This document shows, piece by piece, positions 55,130 to 63,424 of a stretch of 64,000 bases of DNA (position 1 is its first letter; every line of letters begins with the position of its first letter). Both the position numbers and the translations under genes were made by a program. Under the pieces are notes generated by a model. That model was not told where the DNA came from and did no database searches. It saw only the letters and a list, made by a program, of their open reading frames with translations. The stretch comes from Guptibacillus hwajinpoensis (GTDB taxonomy: Bacteria > Bacillota > Bacilli > Bacillales > Guptibacillaceae), in assembly GCF_005144865.1 (NCBI RefSeq), contig NZ_SWFM01000003.1:124001-188000 (forward strand). Direction: 5' to 3'.

Positions 55130-55945
55130 TCAAACGCGATTAACTGCTCGAATTACCAGCCTTAATAAAATTTCTGCTGTTCCTATAAATAAAAGTGGCA
55201 ATAAAGCAAAAATAATTGAAAAACCAGCAATTACCGCTTCATTCGAGCCTGAAAAATAAGGGTAATATAATAATGGTAAGGTTACAACCGTACCACCGCC
55301 TATAATAGCTGTAAGTGCATACTGCCCAAGCGAAATCACAAAGGTAAGAAGCATTAAACTTCTTATGCTTGGCAAAAGAAGAGGCAGTGATACAGTTAGA
55401 AAACGTATCAGAGGACCTGCACCAAGGACAATGGCTTGTTCATGGAGACCATTTCCCATTCGTTCATAGCCTGCTCTCATTATTCGAATAGCATATGGTA
55501 ATGTTGGAATTAAGTGCACTAATACAACACCTGCCATCCGATCAGCCAATCCATATTGAATTAAAGTAAATTGCAGTCCCATCGCAATTAGAATGCCGGG
55601 TATTAAGATAGGAGATAGCAAAAAGGCTTCAATTATTGACTTACCGTGAAACGTGTAAGTGGATAATGCTCTAGCAGCAGGAATGGCTAATAGTAAATTC
55701 AATCCCACTACCATCAGCGCTAATTTTATTGTCGTGAAAATGGCTTCAATTAATGAGGGATCGCGAAAAATAATCTTCCAACCCTCTATACCAAAACCAT
55801 TGGGTAGTAAATCAGGCCAACGCCAGCCAACTGAGAAGCTTTTCATTATGATCGTTAGGAATGGCAAAATAAATAATAGAATAAATAATAATACTATCAA
55901 AATGTTCGTCATCTTTTTCTTCCCTATATTTAACGAGTGAAACAT
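55130..55945 (-). CDS. ABC transporter permease 2
   Basis: 271-residue permease with six helices and the EAA-like loop EQAIVLGAGPLIRFLTVSLPLLLPSI (near 180) that docks to the ATPase. ATG overlaps the preceding permease stop (TAATG), with AAAGGGGAG upstream. Equivalent to the second half of E. coli YnjC, where both halves are fused. Confidence 0.88.
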   Translation of the reverse strand: MFHSLNIGKKKMTNILIVLLFILLFILPFLTIIMKSFSVGWRWPDLLPNGFGIEGWKIIFRDPSLIEAIFTTIKLALMVVGLNLLLAIPAARALSTYTFHGKSIIEAFLLSPILIPGILIAMGLQFTLIQYGLADRMAGVVLVHLIPTLPYAIRIMRAGYERMGNGLHEQAIVLGAGPLIRFLTVSLPLLLPSIRSLMLLTFVISLGQYALTAIIGGGTVVTLPLLYYPYFSGSNEAVIAGFSIIFALLPLLFIGTAEILLRLVIRAVNRV

Positions 55946-56829
55946 TACCGCACTCTCCCCTTTACCAATCGCAATCGGTGTTTCTGTATAGCTCCGATCG
56001 AAGAAATCGCTAAAAGAAGAGCCACTAAACCAGGAACAATCATCGAAGAAAATGCCAGAGGCCTATTACTCCAATCTCCATCGTAAAACCATTCATATGC
56101 CCGAACTGGGAGCATTTCTGGTCTTGTAACACCTAGCAGGTAAGGAACTTCAAAAGCTGAAGCAATAAACGCAAATAAGATAACGCCTGTTTCAATAAGA
56201 ATCGGTAATAGCCAGGGCCATTCAACTGTTTTAAACGAATCCCATTTAGTACCACCTAGCGTTCTGACTACTTCAGAATAACGATGATCCATTTCGTAAT
56301 AAACTGGCAAGAGCATTAAGATAACGAAAGGAACTTCTTTCCACACATAAGTTAGAATGATTCCTATTCCAAATTGTTCTTGAACAATTACCGGAAATCC
56401 GACTCGATCATCTATGATACCAAGTTGAAAAAGTAGTGAAGAAAGTAATCCACTTTGTGAGAAAAACAAAAAAACTAGATAGCCTGCTACAAAATGGGGA
56501 ATTAGAATTGGAATCCAGACTAGTATCTTTGCAGATGAGTCCTTAAAAAATTGATACAGCAGTCTCGTCAGAACTAAGCCAATAGCTAACGCAAGAACCG
56601 TAGCGATCGTTGTAACACGTATTGTTAGCAAGATAGAGTCGAAGAAAAGCTGATTATGAAACAAGTTTACGTATGAATCAGCTGTCCATCTGCCATCAAT
56701 TGCTTGGAAACTCTGGGCAACAGCAGACCACATGCCATATCCTACAAGTAAGAGAATGGCCATCACTGCAGGCAGCAGATAAAGCCCTGCTTTCCATTTA
56801 TTTTTCAATAACCCGATTTGCCCATTCAT
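55945..56829 (-). CDS. ABC transporter permease 1
   Basis: 294-residue permease, six helices, EAA loop YSEVVRTLGGTKWDSFKTVEWPWL. Corresponds to the N-terminal half of YnjC. The start overlaps the lipoprotein gene by 32 bases, so the two are read from one mRNA. Confidence 0.88.
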   Translation of the reverse strand: MNGQIGLLKNKWKAGLYLLPAVMAILLLVGYGMWSAVAQSFQAIDGRWTADSYVNLFHNQLFFDSILLTIRVTTIATVLALAIGLVLTRLLYQFFKDSSAKILVWIPILIPHFVAGYLVFLFFSQSGLLSSLLFQLGIIDDRVGFPVIVQEQFGIGIILTYVWKEVPFVILMLLPVYYEMDHRYSEVVRTLGGTKWDSFKTVEWPWLLPILIETGVILFAFIASAFEVPYLLGVTRPEMLPVRAYEWFYDGDWSNRPLAFSSMIVPGLVALLLAISSIGAIQKHRLRLVKGRVR

Positions 56830-58036
56830 TGTTTATCCACTCCGTATATCCTGTATCTAAATCTGGAAGCTTGTACTGATTTAAGATTTCTGTTGAAAGC
56901 ACACTGTCGCCTCTATCAAGACTTTCTATCTTGTTTTGGTTTTCTTCACTTAATTTATCATAATTCAACACCGTTCCTTCTCCCCACATTTCCGGATCCA
57001 TTTTCGCAATTTGCGCTTCAGGCGATTCAAGAAAATTGATAACAGTCATCGCACCTTCTGGATTTGGACTGTTAAATGGAATACTAAGATAGTGCGTATT
57101 TGAGATTGAACCTGGTTGTTCAAGAATAAAAGATTTTGTGCTATCAGGGAATGTTCCGTTAGCGATTAGACTTTCCGCTCTTGCACTATTAAATCCCATG
57201 GTCATCCAAACTTCACCCTGGCTGTATAAAGTATCGAGTTTTGTCAATGACTCGGGATATGTTTCGCCGCTCCTCCATAATGAAGGTTTAATATCTGATA
57301 AATAACCCCAAATGTAGTCTTCAGATTTTGTGAGAACGTCTTCGTTTACCTCTTTTGCAAGGATATCAGTATTTTCGCCCGCTCCTTGTACTAGTAGATG
57401 CTTAACGAAAGTATTACCTGTGAAATCCGAAACGTTTGGGTAAGTAAATTTGCCTGGATGATCTTTAATCCATTGCTTTAATTCATCAAGGTTTTTTGGA
57501 GGTGAGTCAATTTTGCTTGAATCGTAATTGAAAACAAATTGAACATTTCCCCATGGTGCTTCTAACCCATCAATTTTCGTCCCTTGGTCAAATTTTGCAT
57601 TTTGATCACTTGATCCAATGTACTCATTGAAATTAGGAAGTTTGTTCGTAAATGAACCGAATAACAAATCACCATTCTTTGCATTTTTGAAATTTGCTCC
57701 ATTAATCCAAATAACATCAATTGTTCCTTTATTCTTACCAGCTTTTTTCTCTGTTAATAACTTCTGCATAAATTCTTCAGTATTCATGGGTTGGCGATTT
57801 AACGTAATATTATATTCTTCTTTTAATCTGGGTGCAGCCCACTCATCGATATATTGGTTAATTCCTTCGTCGCCTCCCCACATAAAGAGGTTCACTTCTG
57901 TACCTTCAGAGGATGATTCAATTTCACCCCATTTTTTTGAAAGTACATCTTCATTCTCTACCTTGTTTACGTTATCATTTTCACAACCAACAATAAAAAA
58001 AAGTATCCCTATTAGTAGCAATGATTTCAACTTCAT
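56798..58036 (-). CDS. ABC transporter substrate-binding lipoprotein, YnjB-like
   Basis: 412-residue periplasmic-binding-type lipoprotein (lipobox FFIVGC, Cys18). It matches E. coli YnjB by motifs FMWGGDEGINQYIDEW, GTIDVIWINGANF, FTYPNVSDFTGNTF and the C-terminal DPEMWGEGTV segment. COG4134 is listed as an uncharacterised uptake system. The family folds like spermidine/thiamine/iron binding proteins, but its ligand is unknown. First gene of the operon; TATAAT at 58138-58143 (minus strand) is the likely -10. No riboswitch was seen in the 100-base leader. Confidence 0.9.
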   Translation of the reverse strand: MKLKSLLLIGILFFIVGCENDNVNKVENEDVLSKKWGEIESSSEGTEVNLFMWGGDEGINQYIDEWAAPRLKEEYNITLNRQPMNTEEFMQKLLTEKKAGKNKGTIDVIWINGANFKNAKNGDLLFGSFTNKLPNFNEYIGSSDQNAKFDQGTKIDGLEAPWGNVQFVFNYDSSKIDSPPKNLDELKQWIKDHPGKFTYPNVSDFTGNTFVKHLLVQGAGENTDILAKEVNEDVLTKSEDYIWGYLSDIKPSLWRSGETYPESLTKLDTLYSQGEVWMTMGFNSARAESLIANGTFPDSTKSFILEQPGSISNTHYLSIPFNSPNPEGAMTVINFLESPEAQIAKMDPEMWGEGTVLNYDKLSEENQNKIESLDRGDSVLSTEILNQYKLPDLDTGYTEWINNEWANRVIEK

Positions 58037-58200
58037 TTCATATCCCCCTATCTCTTCTATATCGTAGCAATCATGCGTCTATTTTGACGAACCTGATTGT
58101 GTTTTATCATTCACTTATGTACTCTTATCCTAATGTAATTATACCTTTATTACTATGACTATGCTGTAATGCAACTTACAAGGAACTTTTCTTGTATAGA

Positions 58201-58231
58201 AAAAGCAATAGCCCTAAGGACTATTGCTTTT
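58201..58231. terminator. Terminator after the MPKTG surface protein gene
   Basis: AAAAGCAATAG and CTATTGCTTTT pair around a nine-base loop, with T- or A-rich ends on both sides. It stops the surface-protein transcript before the ynj-like promoter. Confidence 0.88.
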
Positions 58232-58272
58232 TCATTATAGGATATTTTATTCTATCTTTAGCTTTTTATGGC

Positions 58273-59655
58273 TTAGTTTTTTTGCATTTTTCTACGAACA
58301 ACCACGCCAGTAGCTGCCATCGTTGCAAGGACAGCTGCAAGGATCCACTCAATAGGTAACTGCTGGTCCGCTGTACCACCCATTCCTGTTTTTGGCATGT
58401 CAGTTGGCATTGCTTCCATTGCAAATTTATCTGGGAATTGATTTACAAACGCTCCTGATAGTCCTTGTGCAGGCTTATACATATGAGCATATGCTTCACG
58501 TACGGAATCATAAGCAGCATCATAATCTTCTGTCGTATAGCTATCAAATGCTGTAATCAATTGATTTACGTGCATTTGTAATCCTTCAGATAATGCTCCT
58601 GCTTCTAAGCGTTCCTCTGTTGCTGTTTCAAGGAAACTTGAGAAATCAGCTCGGTAGGCTTCAAGAGCTTCTAGCGCTTTTTCTTTAGCTGCTTCGTCTT
58701 CAGCACCTGTAGCTTGAACGTATTCCACGAAGTTACCGATGTGACCAGACCACATTTCTTTAAATTGATTTCCTGCTTCTTCACCATATACGGAAGTAAT
58801 TGCCGCTGTTAGATCATCAGTGTTTTTGCTTAGTGCAGCAGCAGAAGCATCAAAATCTTCAGATCCATCAATACCGTTTTGCATCGTCATCATAGCAAGA
58901 CCAGCATGTTCAGATAGAAGGTGTCCTAGCCCTGCACGAAGGTCAGAAGCTGGAGTTACCGCTTTCGTGTTATCGAACTTATCTGGGAATTGGTCCGTAA
59001 TAGCAGTTGAGAAACCTTTTGCTACCATGTGCATATGACCAATAGCTTCGCGTTCTTTTTCATATGCCGCTTCGTAGTCTCCTGCAACATAGCTATCAAA
59101 AGAACCGATTAATTGATTAACATGTGCTTGTAAACCTTTAGCTAGCGTTTCTGCTTCAAGGCGCTCACCAGTTGCGTTCTCAATGAATTTAGAAAATTCT
59201 TCTTTGTATCCTTCTAAGTTATCAAGCGCTTTTTGCTTTGCATCTTCATCATCGTTCCCTGTAGCTTTCACATAGTCTACGAAGAAACCGATATGGTTGC
59301 TCCAAATTTCGTTAAATTGAGCTCCTGCTTCTTCGCCGTAAACTGAAGTAATAGCTGCAGAAAGATCTTCTGTATTTTCATTTAGTGCGCCAGCAGAAGC
59401 CTCGAAGTCTGCAGCTCCATCAGCACCTTTTCTCATTGTTTCTACTGCAAGATAAGCATGTTCGCTAAGTAAATGTCCTAGATCTGCTCGAAGATCAGCA
59501 GCAGCCGTTTCAACTGTTGGCTTGTCCATGTGATTACCATGATCATCTGCAAATGCACCTGATGTTGGGATTAATAGTGAAAAACTAATTGGCACTATTA
59601 GAAGTCCTTTTTTCCAATCTATTACTTTCTTCTTCATATTCTTTTCCGTTCTCAT
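58273..59655 (-). CDS. Surface protein with two tandem domains and MPKTG-type anchor
   Basis: 460-residue exported protein of unknown function. Signal peptide (cleavage likely after AFA36), then two similar domains of about 174 residues (54 to 227 and 238 to 411), each running from DLRA-LGHLLSEHA to QFPDKF. Both keep LLSEHA, TSVYGEEAG-QF-E-W--HIG-FV-Y and LQ-HVNQLI--FDSY. A sorting-like MPKTG (about 421) follows, then a hydrophobic helix and basic tail RRKMQKN. The domains are helical and carry conserved His and Glu, so metal binding is possible. ATG 59655 has GGGGAG 11 bases upstream; GTG 59667 and ATG 59637 are alternatives. Confidence 0.85.
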   Translation of the reverse strand: MRTEKNMKKKVIDWKKGLLIVPISFSLLIPTSGAFADDHGNHMDKPTVETAAADLRADLGHLLSEHAYLAVETMRKGADGAADFEASAGALNENTEDLSAAITSVYGEEAGAQFNEIWSNHIGFFVDYVKATGNDDEDAKQKALDNLEGYKEEFSKFIENATGERLEAETLAKGLQAHVNQLIGSFDSYVAGDYEAAYEKEREAIGHMHMVAKGFSTAITDQFPDKFDNTKAVTPASDLRAGLGHLLSEHAGLAMMTMQNGIDGSEDFDASAAALSKNTDDLTAAITSVYGEEAGNQFKEMWSGHIGNFVEYVQATGAEDEAAKEKALEALEAYRADFSSFLETATEERLEAGALSEGLQMHVNQLITAFDSYTTEDYDAAYDSVREAYAHMYKPAQGLSGAFVNQFPDKFAMEAMPTDMPKTGMGGTADQQLPIEWILAAVLATMAATGVVVRRKMQKN

Positions 59656-59766
59656 TTCCAAATCCACTCCCCTTGTTTTGTTTTACACACAGCTAACGAA
59701 AGGAAGATCATTTTGGATCATTCTTTTCTACATTTCTTTTTCTTTTTTATTCGATATAATTCTAAA

Positions 59767-59806
59767 AACCTACAGAAACCCTGATTTATAAGGGTTTCTG
59801 TAGGTT
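59767..59806 (-). terminator. Terminator after the first GNAT gene
   Basis: AACCTACAGAAACCCT and AGGGTTTCTGTAGGTT form a perfect 16-base stem with an eight-base loop, followed by TTTTT on the minus strand. Confidence 0.9.
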
Positions 59807-59888
59807 ATATATTTTCTCAATATTTACTTCTTTTCTTTAATAACAAAGATAAGATAAAAAGGCGAGTACAAATAAAGATAAAAGAACG

Positions 59889-60368
59889 TTAAATAGAATG
59901 ATGTAGATCCACTTCTTTTTTCATGCTAATAAAGGGGTACGTTCCACCGTTTGTATGCTGAATAAATGTTTTAACAGGAATAAACCCAGCTTTTTGATAA
60001 ACTTTAATTGCTCGCTTATTGAATTCAGCAACAGCCATCGTAAGCGAACTAGGCTGATACAACGCAATTGCTTTTTGTATGCCTGCCATCAAGAAATTCA
60101 ACCCATATCCTTGTCCTACCAATTTAGGATTCATACCCAGACCGATTTCAACCTGACCAATTTGCTGTTCATTAAAATTAAAAAAGCCTACGAATAAATC
60201 TTTTTGATAGACGCTCCAATAATTCTCATTCTCCGCTGCATCGTCACGGAATTCTCTCAGATCTTCCATATCGGCTTCCATATCATAGAAAGCATAAATT
60301 CCTTCATACTTCCATGATATCACTTTCTCCACTTCTTCTTTATTCATCATTTCGAAATGATAGTTCAT
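59889..60368 (-). CDS. GNAT-family N-acetyltransferase
   Basis: 159 residues. The acetyl-CoA pyrophosphate loop is LVGQGYGLNFLMAGI (near 84-98), beta-4 strand EIGLGMNP, and NKRAIKVYQKAGF is the motif B end. Substrate unknown; the N-terminal YAFYDMEADMEDLREFRD is typical of small-molecule or aminoacyl acetyltransferases. Single-gene unit ended by a strong terminator. Confidence 0.85.
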   Translation of the reverse strand: MNYHFEMMNKEEVEKVISWKYEGIYAFYDMEADMEDLREFRDDAAENENYWSVYQKDLFVGFFNFNEQQIGQVEIGLGMNPKLVGQGYGLNFLMAGIQKAIALYQPSSLTMAVAEFNKRAIKVYQKAGFIPVKTFIQHTNGGTYPFISMKKEVDLHHSI

Positions 60369-60401
60369 TATACTCCCACTTTCCTATTAATAAACTAAAA
60401 A

Positions 60402-60429
60402 AGCCCCATGCCGGGAAATGCATGGGGCT
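60402..60429 (-). terminator. Terminator after the second GNAT gene
   Basis: AGCCCCATGC and GCATGGGGCT form a ten-base stem with an eight-base loop, followed by TTTTTT on the minus strand. A second hairpin (ACAGGAAC / GTTCCTGT, 60456-60478) lies between it and the gene stop at 60568. Confidence 0.85.
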
Positions 60430-60567
60430 CACACTATATTTATATTTTAAGGGGGACAGGAACCGGGGAAGTTCCTGTGAAAACAGTGTACCAAGAACCA
60501 TGTTCATCTTGACTAATTATGAGTTGTTTTTCACATTGTTTTAATAAATGAAATGAATAGCAAACAA

Positions 60568-60999
60568 CTATTTATATACCATTATTGTTTGTAGTTCTTT
60601 GAAACCTATGTCCTTATAAATATACTTGGCGAAATTTGATGAATACACATTTAATCGAATTTCATCATATCCTTGTTCCTTGAAATTCGCTATGCTTGCC
60701 TCAACAAGTTTTTTTGAAAATCCTTTGCCTCTAAACTTGGGAAACACAAACACATCATAAATAAACCCATGTTTATTCTCTGTGAAATAATCAGTGTTTT
60801 CACCTAACAACACCCACCCTGCAATTTCATCACCGTCTCGGTAAATAAGATGATATCCACCACGATCAAGAATAGATGAGACGATTTGAAGTGCTTTCTC
60901 TTCCTTTACAATGCCTGGATTCGTTGTTCCTTCATTAACTGACTGAATGGAATTGGATAGAATATAATCCCTTTCCTCTATATTTGCTCGCTCAATCAC
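60568..60999 (-). CDS. GNAT-family N-acetyltransferase
   Basis: 143 residues. FIYDVFVFPKFRGKGFSKKLVEASI is a clear beta-4/loop/alpha-3 cofactor site and NFAKYIYKDIGFKEL the distal motif. It is unlike its two GNAT neighbours in sequence length and start, so the three are not recent duplicates. Substrate unknown. AGGGGACAATGC precedes GTG/ATG choice at 60999. Confidence 0.84.
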   Translation of the reverse strand: MIERANIEERDYILSNSIQSVNEGTTNPGIVKEEKALQIVSSILDRGGYHLIYRDGDEIAGWVLLGENTDYFTENKHGFIYDVFVFPKFRGKGFSKKLVEASIANFKEQGYDEIRLNVYSSNFAKYIYKDIGFKELQTIMVYK

Positions 61000-61121
61000 G
61001 CATTGTCCCCTCCATCAACTATATATATTTCATTACTCGTTACTTCTTGATGATTGATAGTCTTTCCTTCTTATTATGAATAATGGATAAACCCACCAAT
61101 TTTAAGTCCTATAGCAAAACA

Positions 61122-61685
61122 TTATTTATTAATTTTGGCATATACACACGTATCAATTAATTCTTTTCCATCAATAGATATGCCATCGTTTTGAAGGATA
61201 GCTTCAAGATCAAAATTTACTCGTTCTGCTACTTTACGACTGCGGAGATTATTCGTGTTGCAACGTATTTCTACCCTCTTTGCTTTAAGTTGATCAAATG
61301 CAAAATCTAATATACCTTTTACTGCTTCTGACATATAACCGTGACCGGAATATCTTGAATCCATCCAGTAACCAATTTCAAATTTACGAACATTCCAATC
61401 AATACGATGAAGCCCAGAAGAACCGATAAATTCGCCAGAAGCTTTATGAAAAAGTAGAAGTCTTAAATCTGTTCTTTTCAAAAAATCGACGTGCGATTCA
61501 CGTATATTTGCTTCAACGTCGTCTAGCGTCTGCTCTGAACGAGCAAATGGCATCCAGTTTTTCAGATCTTCGATAGAAGCCTGAATAGACTGGTGAACTG
61601 CCTTACCATCACCAGGCATTGGATACCGAATATGTAAGCGTTCTGTTTCAAATTCACAAGGGAAATCAATAAGAATCGGTTTCAT
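61122..61685 (-). CDS. RimJ/RimL-like N-acetyltransferase
   Basis: 187 residues of the RimJ/RimL branch, opening with ETERLHIRYPMPGDG and carrying GYWMDSRYSGHGYMSEAVKGILDFAF and NLRSRKVAERVNFDLEAIL. Such enzymes acetylate ribosomal or other protein N-termini or small amines. AGGAAATGTC is before ATG 61685. No terminator seen between it and the second GNAT; a 122-base gap. Confidence 0.86.
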   Translation of the reverse strand: MKPILIDFPCEFETERLHIRYPMPGDGKAVHQSIQASIEDLKNWMPFARSEQTLDDVEANIRESHVDFLKRTDLRLLLFHKASGEFIGSSGLHRIDWNVRKFEIGYWMDSRYSGHGYMSEAVKGILDFAFDQLKAKRVEIRCNTNNLRSRKVAERVNFDLEAILQNDGISIDGKELIDTCVYAKINK

Positions 61686-61831
61686 ATGACATTTCCTCCA
61701 ACAACTCCAAAAGATGTCAGAATTATATCATTAATGCGATATCTGTCAAGTGTCTCTACTTCAGTCAATTTAACCTGTTCGAACGGATGCACCTCATATA
61801 TACTATATAGTACGAGAAAGGGGAATGGATT

Positions 61832-62455
61832 ATGGAAATGTCACTACTATTATCTTTTCTTGGAGCAGCTGTTCTTCTCACCTTGATGCCTGGCCCAGAC
61901 AACTTATTTGTACTTGCACAAAGCATTTCTCAAAATAAACAAGCTGGACTTGCTACGTCACTAGGTTTATGTTCAGGACTCCTTGTACATATTACTGCTG
62001 CTGCGGTAGGAATATCAGCAATATTATATCAATCATCACTCGCGTTCTCGATTGTAAAATATCTCGGTGCCGCTTATTTACTGTACATGGCTTATCAAGC
62101 TTTTCGTGAAAGAGCGTCTACATCTACAATCAAAAATCAGCAGTCACGTTCATATTCGTCCCTTTACCGAAAAGGCATTGTGATGAATATTCTAAACCCT
62201 AAAGTATCTCTCTTTTTTCTTGCACTACTTCCACAGTTCATTGACCAGAATGCAAGCTACCCTGCACTTCAAATGGTTTTGCTTGGAGGAATTTTCATTT
62301 TACAAGCTTTGTTGATTTTCAGTGGTATTAGTCTATTTGCTGGTAAACTATCTACTTTTGTAAGTCGAAACGAAAAAGCGTCAAGAAGAATTAATCTACT
62401 AAAAGGAACTCTTCTCGCAGTCATTGGGATTCAAATTGCTTTTAGTGAAAAATGA
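61832..62455 (+). CDS. LysE-family amino-acid exporter
   Basis: 207-residue transporter with six hydrophobic segments. LLTLMPGPDNLFVLAQSISQ is the LysE/RhtB signature near the N-terminus and GIVMNILNPKVSLFFLALLPQ the mid-protein motif. These export basic or neutral amino acids or related compounds; the substrate is unknown. AAAGGGGAATGG precedes ATG 61832. Single gene, ends in a strong terminator shared with the SDR gene. Confidence 0.88.
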   Translation: MEMSLLLSFLGAAVLLTLMPGPDNLFVLAQSISQNKQAGLATSLGLCSGLLVHITAAAVGISAILYQSSLAFSIVKYLGAAYLLYMAYQAFRERASTSTIKNQQSRSYSSLYRKGIVMNILNPKVSLFFLALLPQFIDQNASYPALQMVLLGGIFILQALLIFSGISLFAGKLSTFVSRNEKASRRINLLKGTLLAVIGIQIAFSEK

Positions 62456-62488
62456 AAACAGCGCCCGCACACAGTGCGGGCGCTGTTT
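62456..62488. terminator. Bidirectional terminator after LysE-family gene
   Basis: AAACAGCGCCCGCAC and GTGCGGGCGCTGTTT form a 15-base perfect GC-rich stem with a three-base loop, immediately after the exporter stop and 17 bases past the 3-hydroxybutyrate dehydrogenase stop. Confidence 0.93.
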
Positions 62489-62504
62489 ATTTATGAATAT
62501 TCTA

Positions 62505-63281
62505 CTACTGTGCAGTATAGCCTCCATCAATAATAAGTGCCTGTCCAGTAATACTTTTAGCTGCATCACTAGCAATAAACATAGAATAATCAGCAATTTC
62601 CTTCACTTCAAGAAGTCGCTTTTGAGGTACCAATGGATAAATCACTTCTTCCAGCACCTTTTCTAATTCAACTCCACGTTCTTTTGCTAGATCTTCCATC
62701 TGTCCTCGAACTAGTGGCGTATCTACATAACCAGGTGCCATAGCGTTAACAGTGATGCCGTGCTCTGCACCTTCTAGTGCTGACACTTTAGTTAATCCAA
62801 TTAAACCATGTTTAGCACTATTATATGCTGCTTTACCAGCAAAGCCTATTACACCATTAATTGATGCCATATTTATAATTCTACCAAATCCTTGTTTCTT
62901 CATTATCGGAAATACATGTTTCGTAGCAATGAAAGGTGCCGTAAGCATGATATCTTGCATCATACGAAACTTTTCGGTAGGGAAATTCTCAATCGCTGAT
63001 ACATGTTGAAGACCAGCGTTATTAATCAATACATCCAGACGTCCGTATTCTTCTACAGTTCGATCAATGGCAGACTTAATCTCTTCTTCATTCGTTACAT
63101 CTGCCTTAATTCCAATAACGTCATAACCTTTGTCTCTAAGATTACTTGCTGCTTCCTCAGTACCTTCTTCATTAATATCTGACAATACTACTTTCGCTCC
63201 GTTTGAAGCAAATGTCTCTCCAATCTCAAATCCAATTCCTCTTGCTGCACCTGTAATAAATACAGTCTTGTTGTTAACCAT
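62505..63281 (-). CDS. 3-hydroxybutyrate dehydrogenase (SDR)
   Basis: 258-residue short-chain dehydrogenase. NAD motif TGAARGIG, NNAG (INNAGLQHV), catalytic Ser in NMASINGVIG and YNSAKHG. The segment LQHVSAIENFPTEK and the C-terminal YPLVPQKRLLEV are typical of D-3-hydroxybutyrate dehydrogenase, which makes acetoacetate from 3-hydroxybutyrate. That product feeds the CoA-transferase/thiolase genes at 42-45 kb. AGGAGGATTTACAG precedes ATG 63281. Confidence 0.85.
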   Translation of the reverse strand: MVNNKTVFITGAARGIGFEIGETFASNGAKVVLSDINEEGTEEAASNLRDKGYDVIGIKADVTNEEEIKSAIDRTVEEYGRLDVLINNAGLQHVSAIENFPTEKFRMMQDIMLTAPFIATKHVFPIMKKQGFGRIINMASINGVIGFAGKAAYNSAKHGLIGLTKVSALEGAEHGITVNAMAPGYVDTPLVRGQMEDLAKERGVELEKVLEEVIYPLVPQKRLLEVKEIADYSMFIASDAAKSITGQALIIDGGYTAQ

Positions 63282-63390
63282 CTGTAAATCCTCCTATAAA
63301 TAATGCTTTTTATTTAGCTATCTGTTTTGTTTCCCTTTCTGCAAATAAGTAAACTAAAATTCCCCTATATTTTTTATATCTTACTATAGT

Positions 63391-63423
63391 AAAAACCGAA
63401 GCTTTAGTTGAGCTTCGGTTTTT
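63391..63423 (-). terminator. Terminator after the right-edge gene
   Basis: AAAAACCGAAGCT and AGCTTCGGTTTTT form a perfect 13-base stem with a seven-base loop. It ends two bases before the stop codon of the partial gene, and TTTTT follows on the minus strand. Confidence 0.93.
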
Positions 63424-63424
63424 G

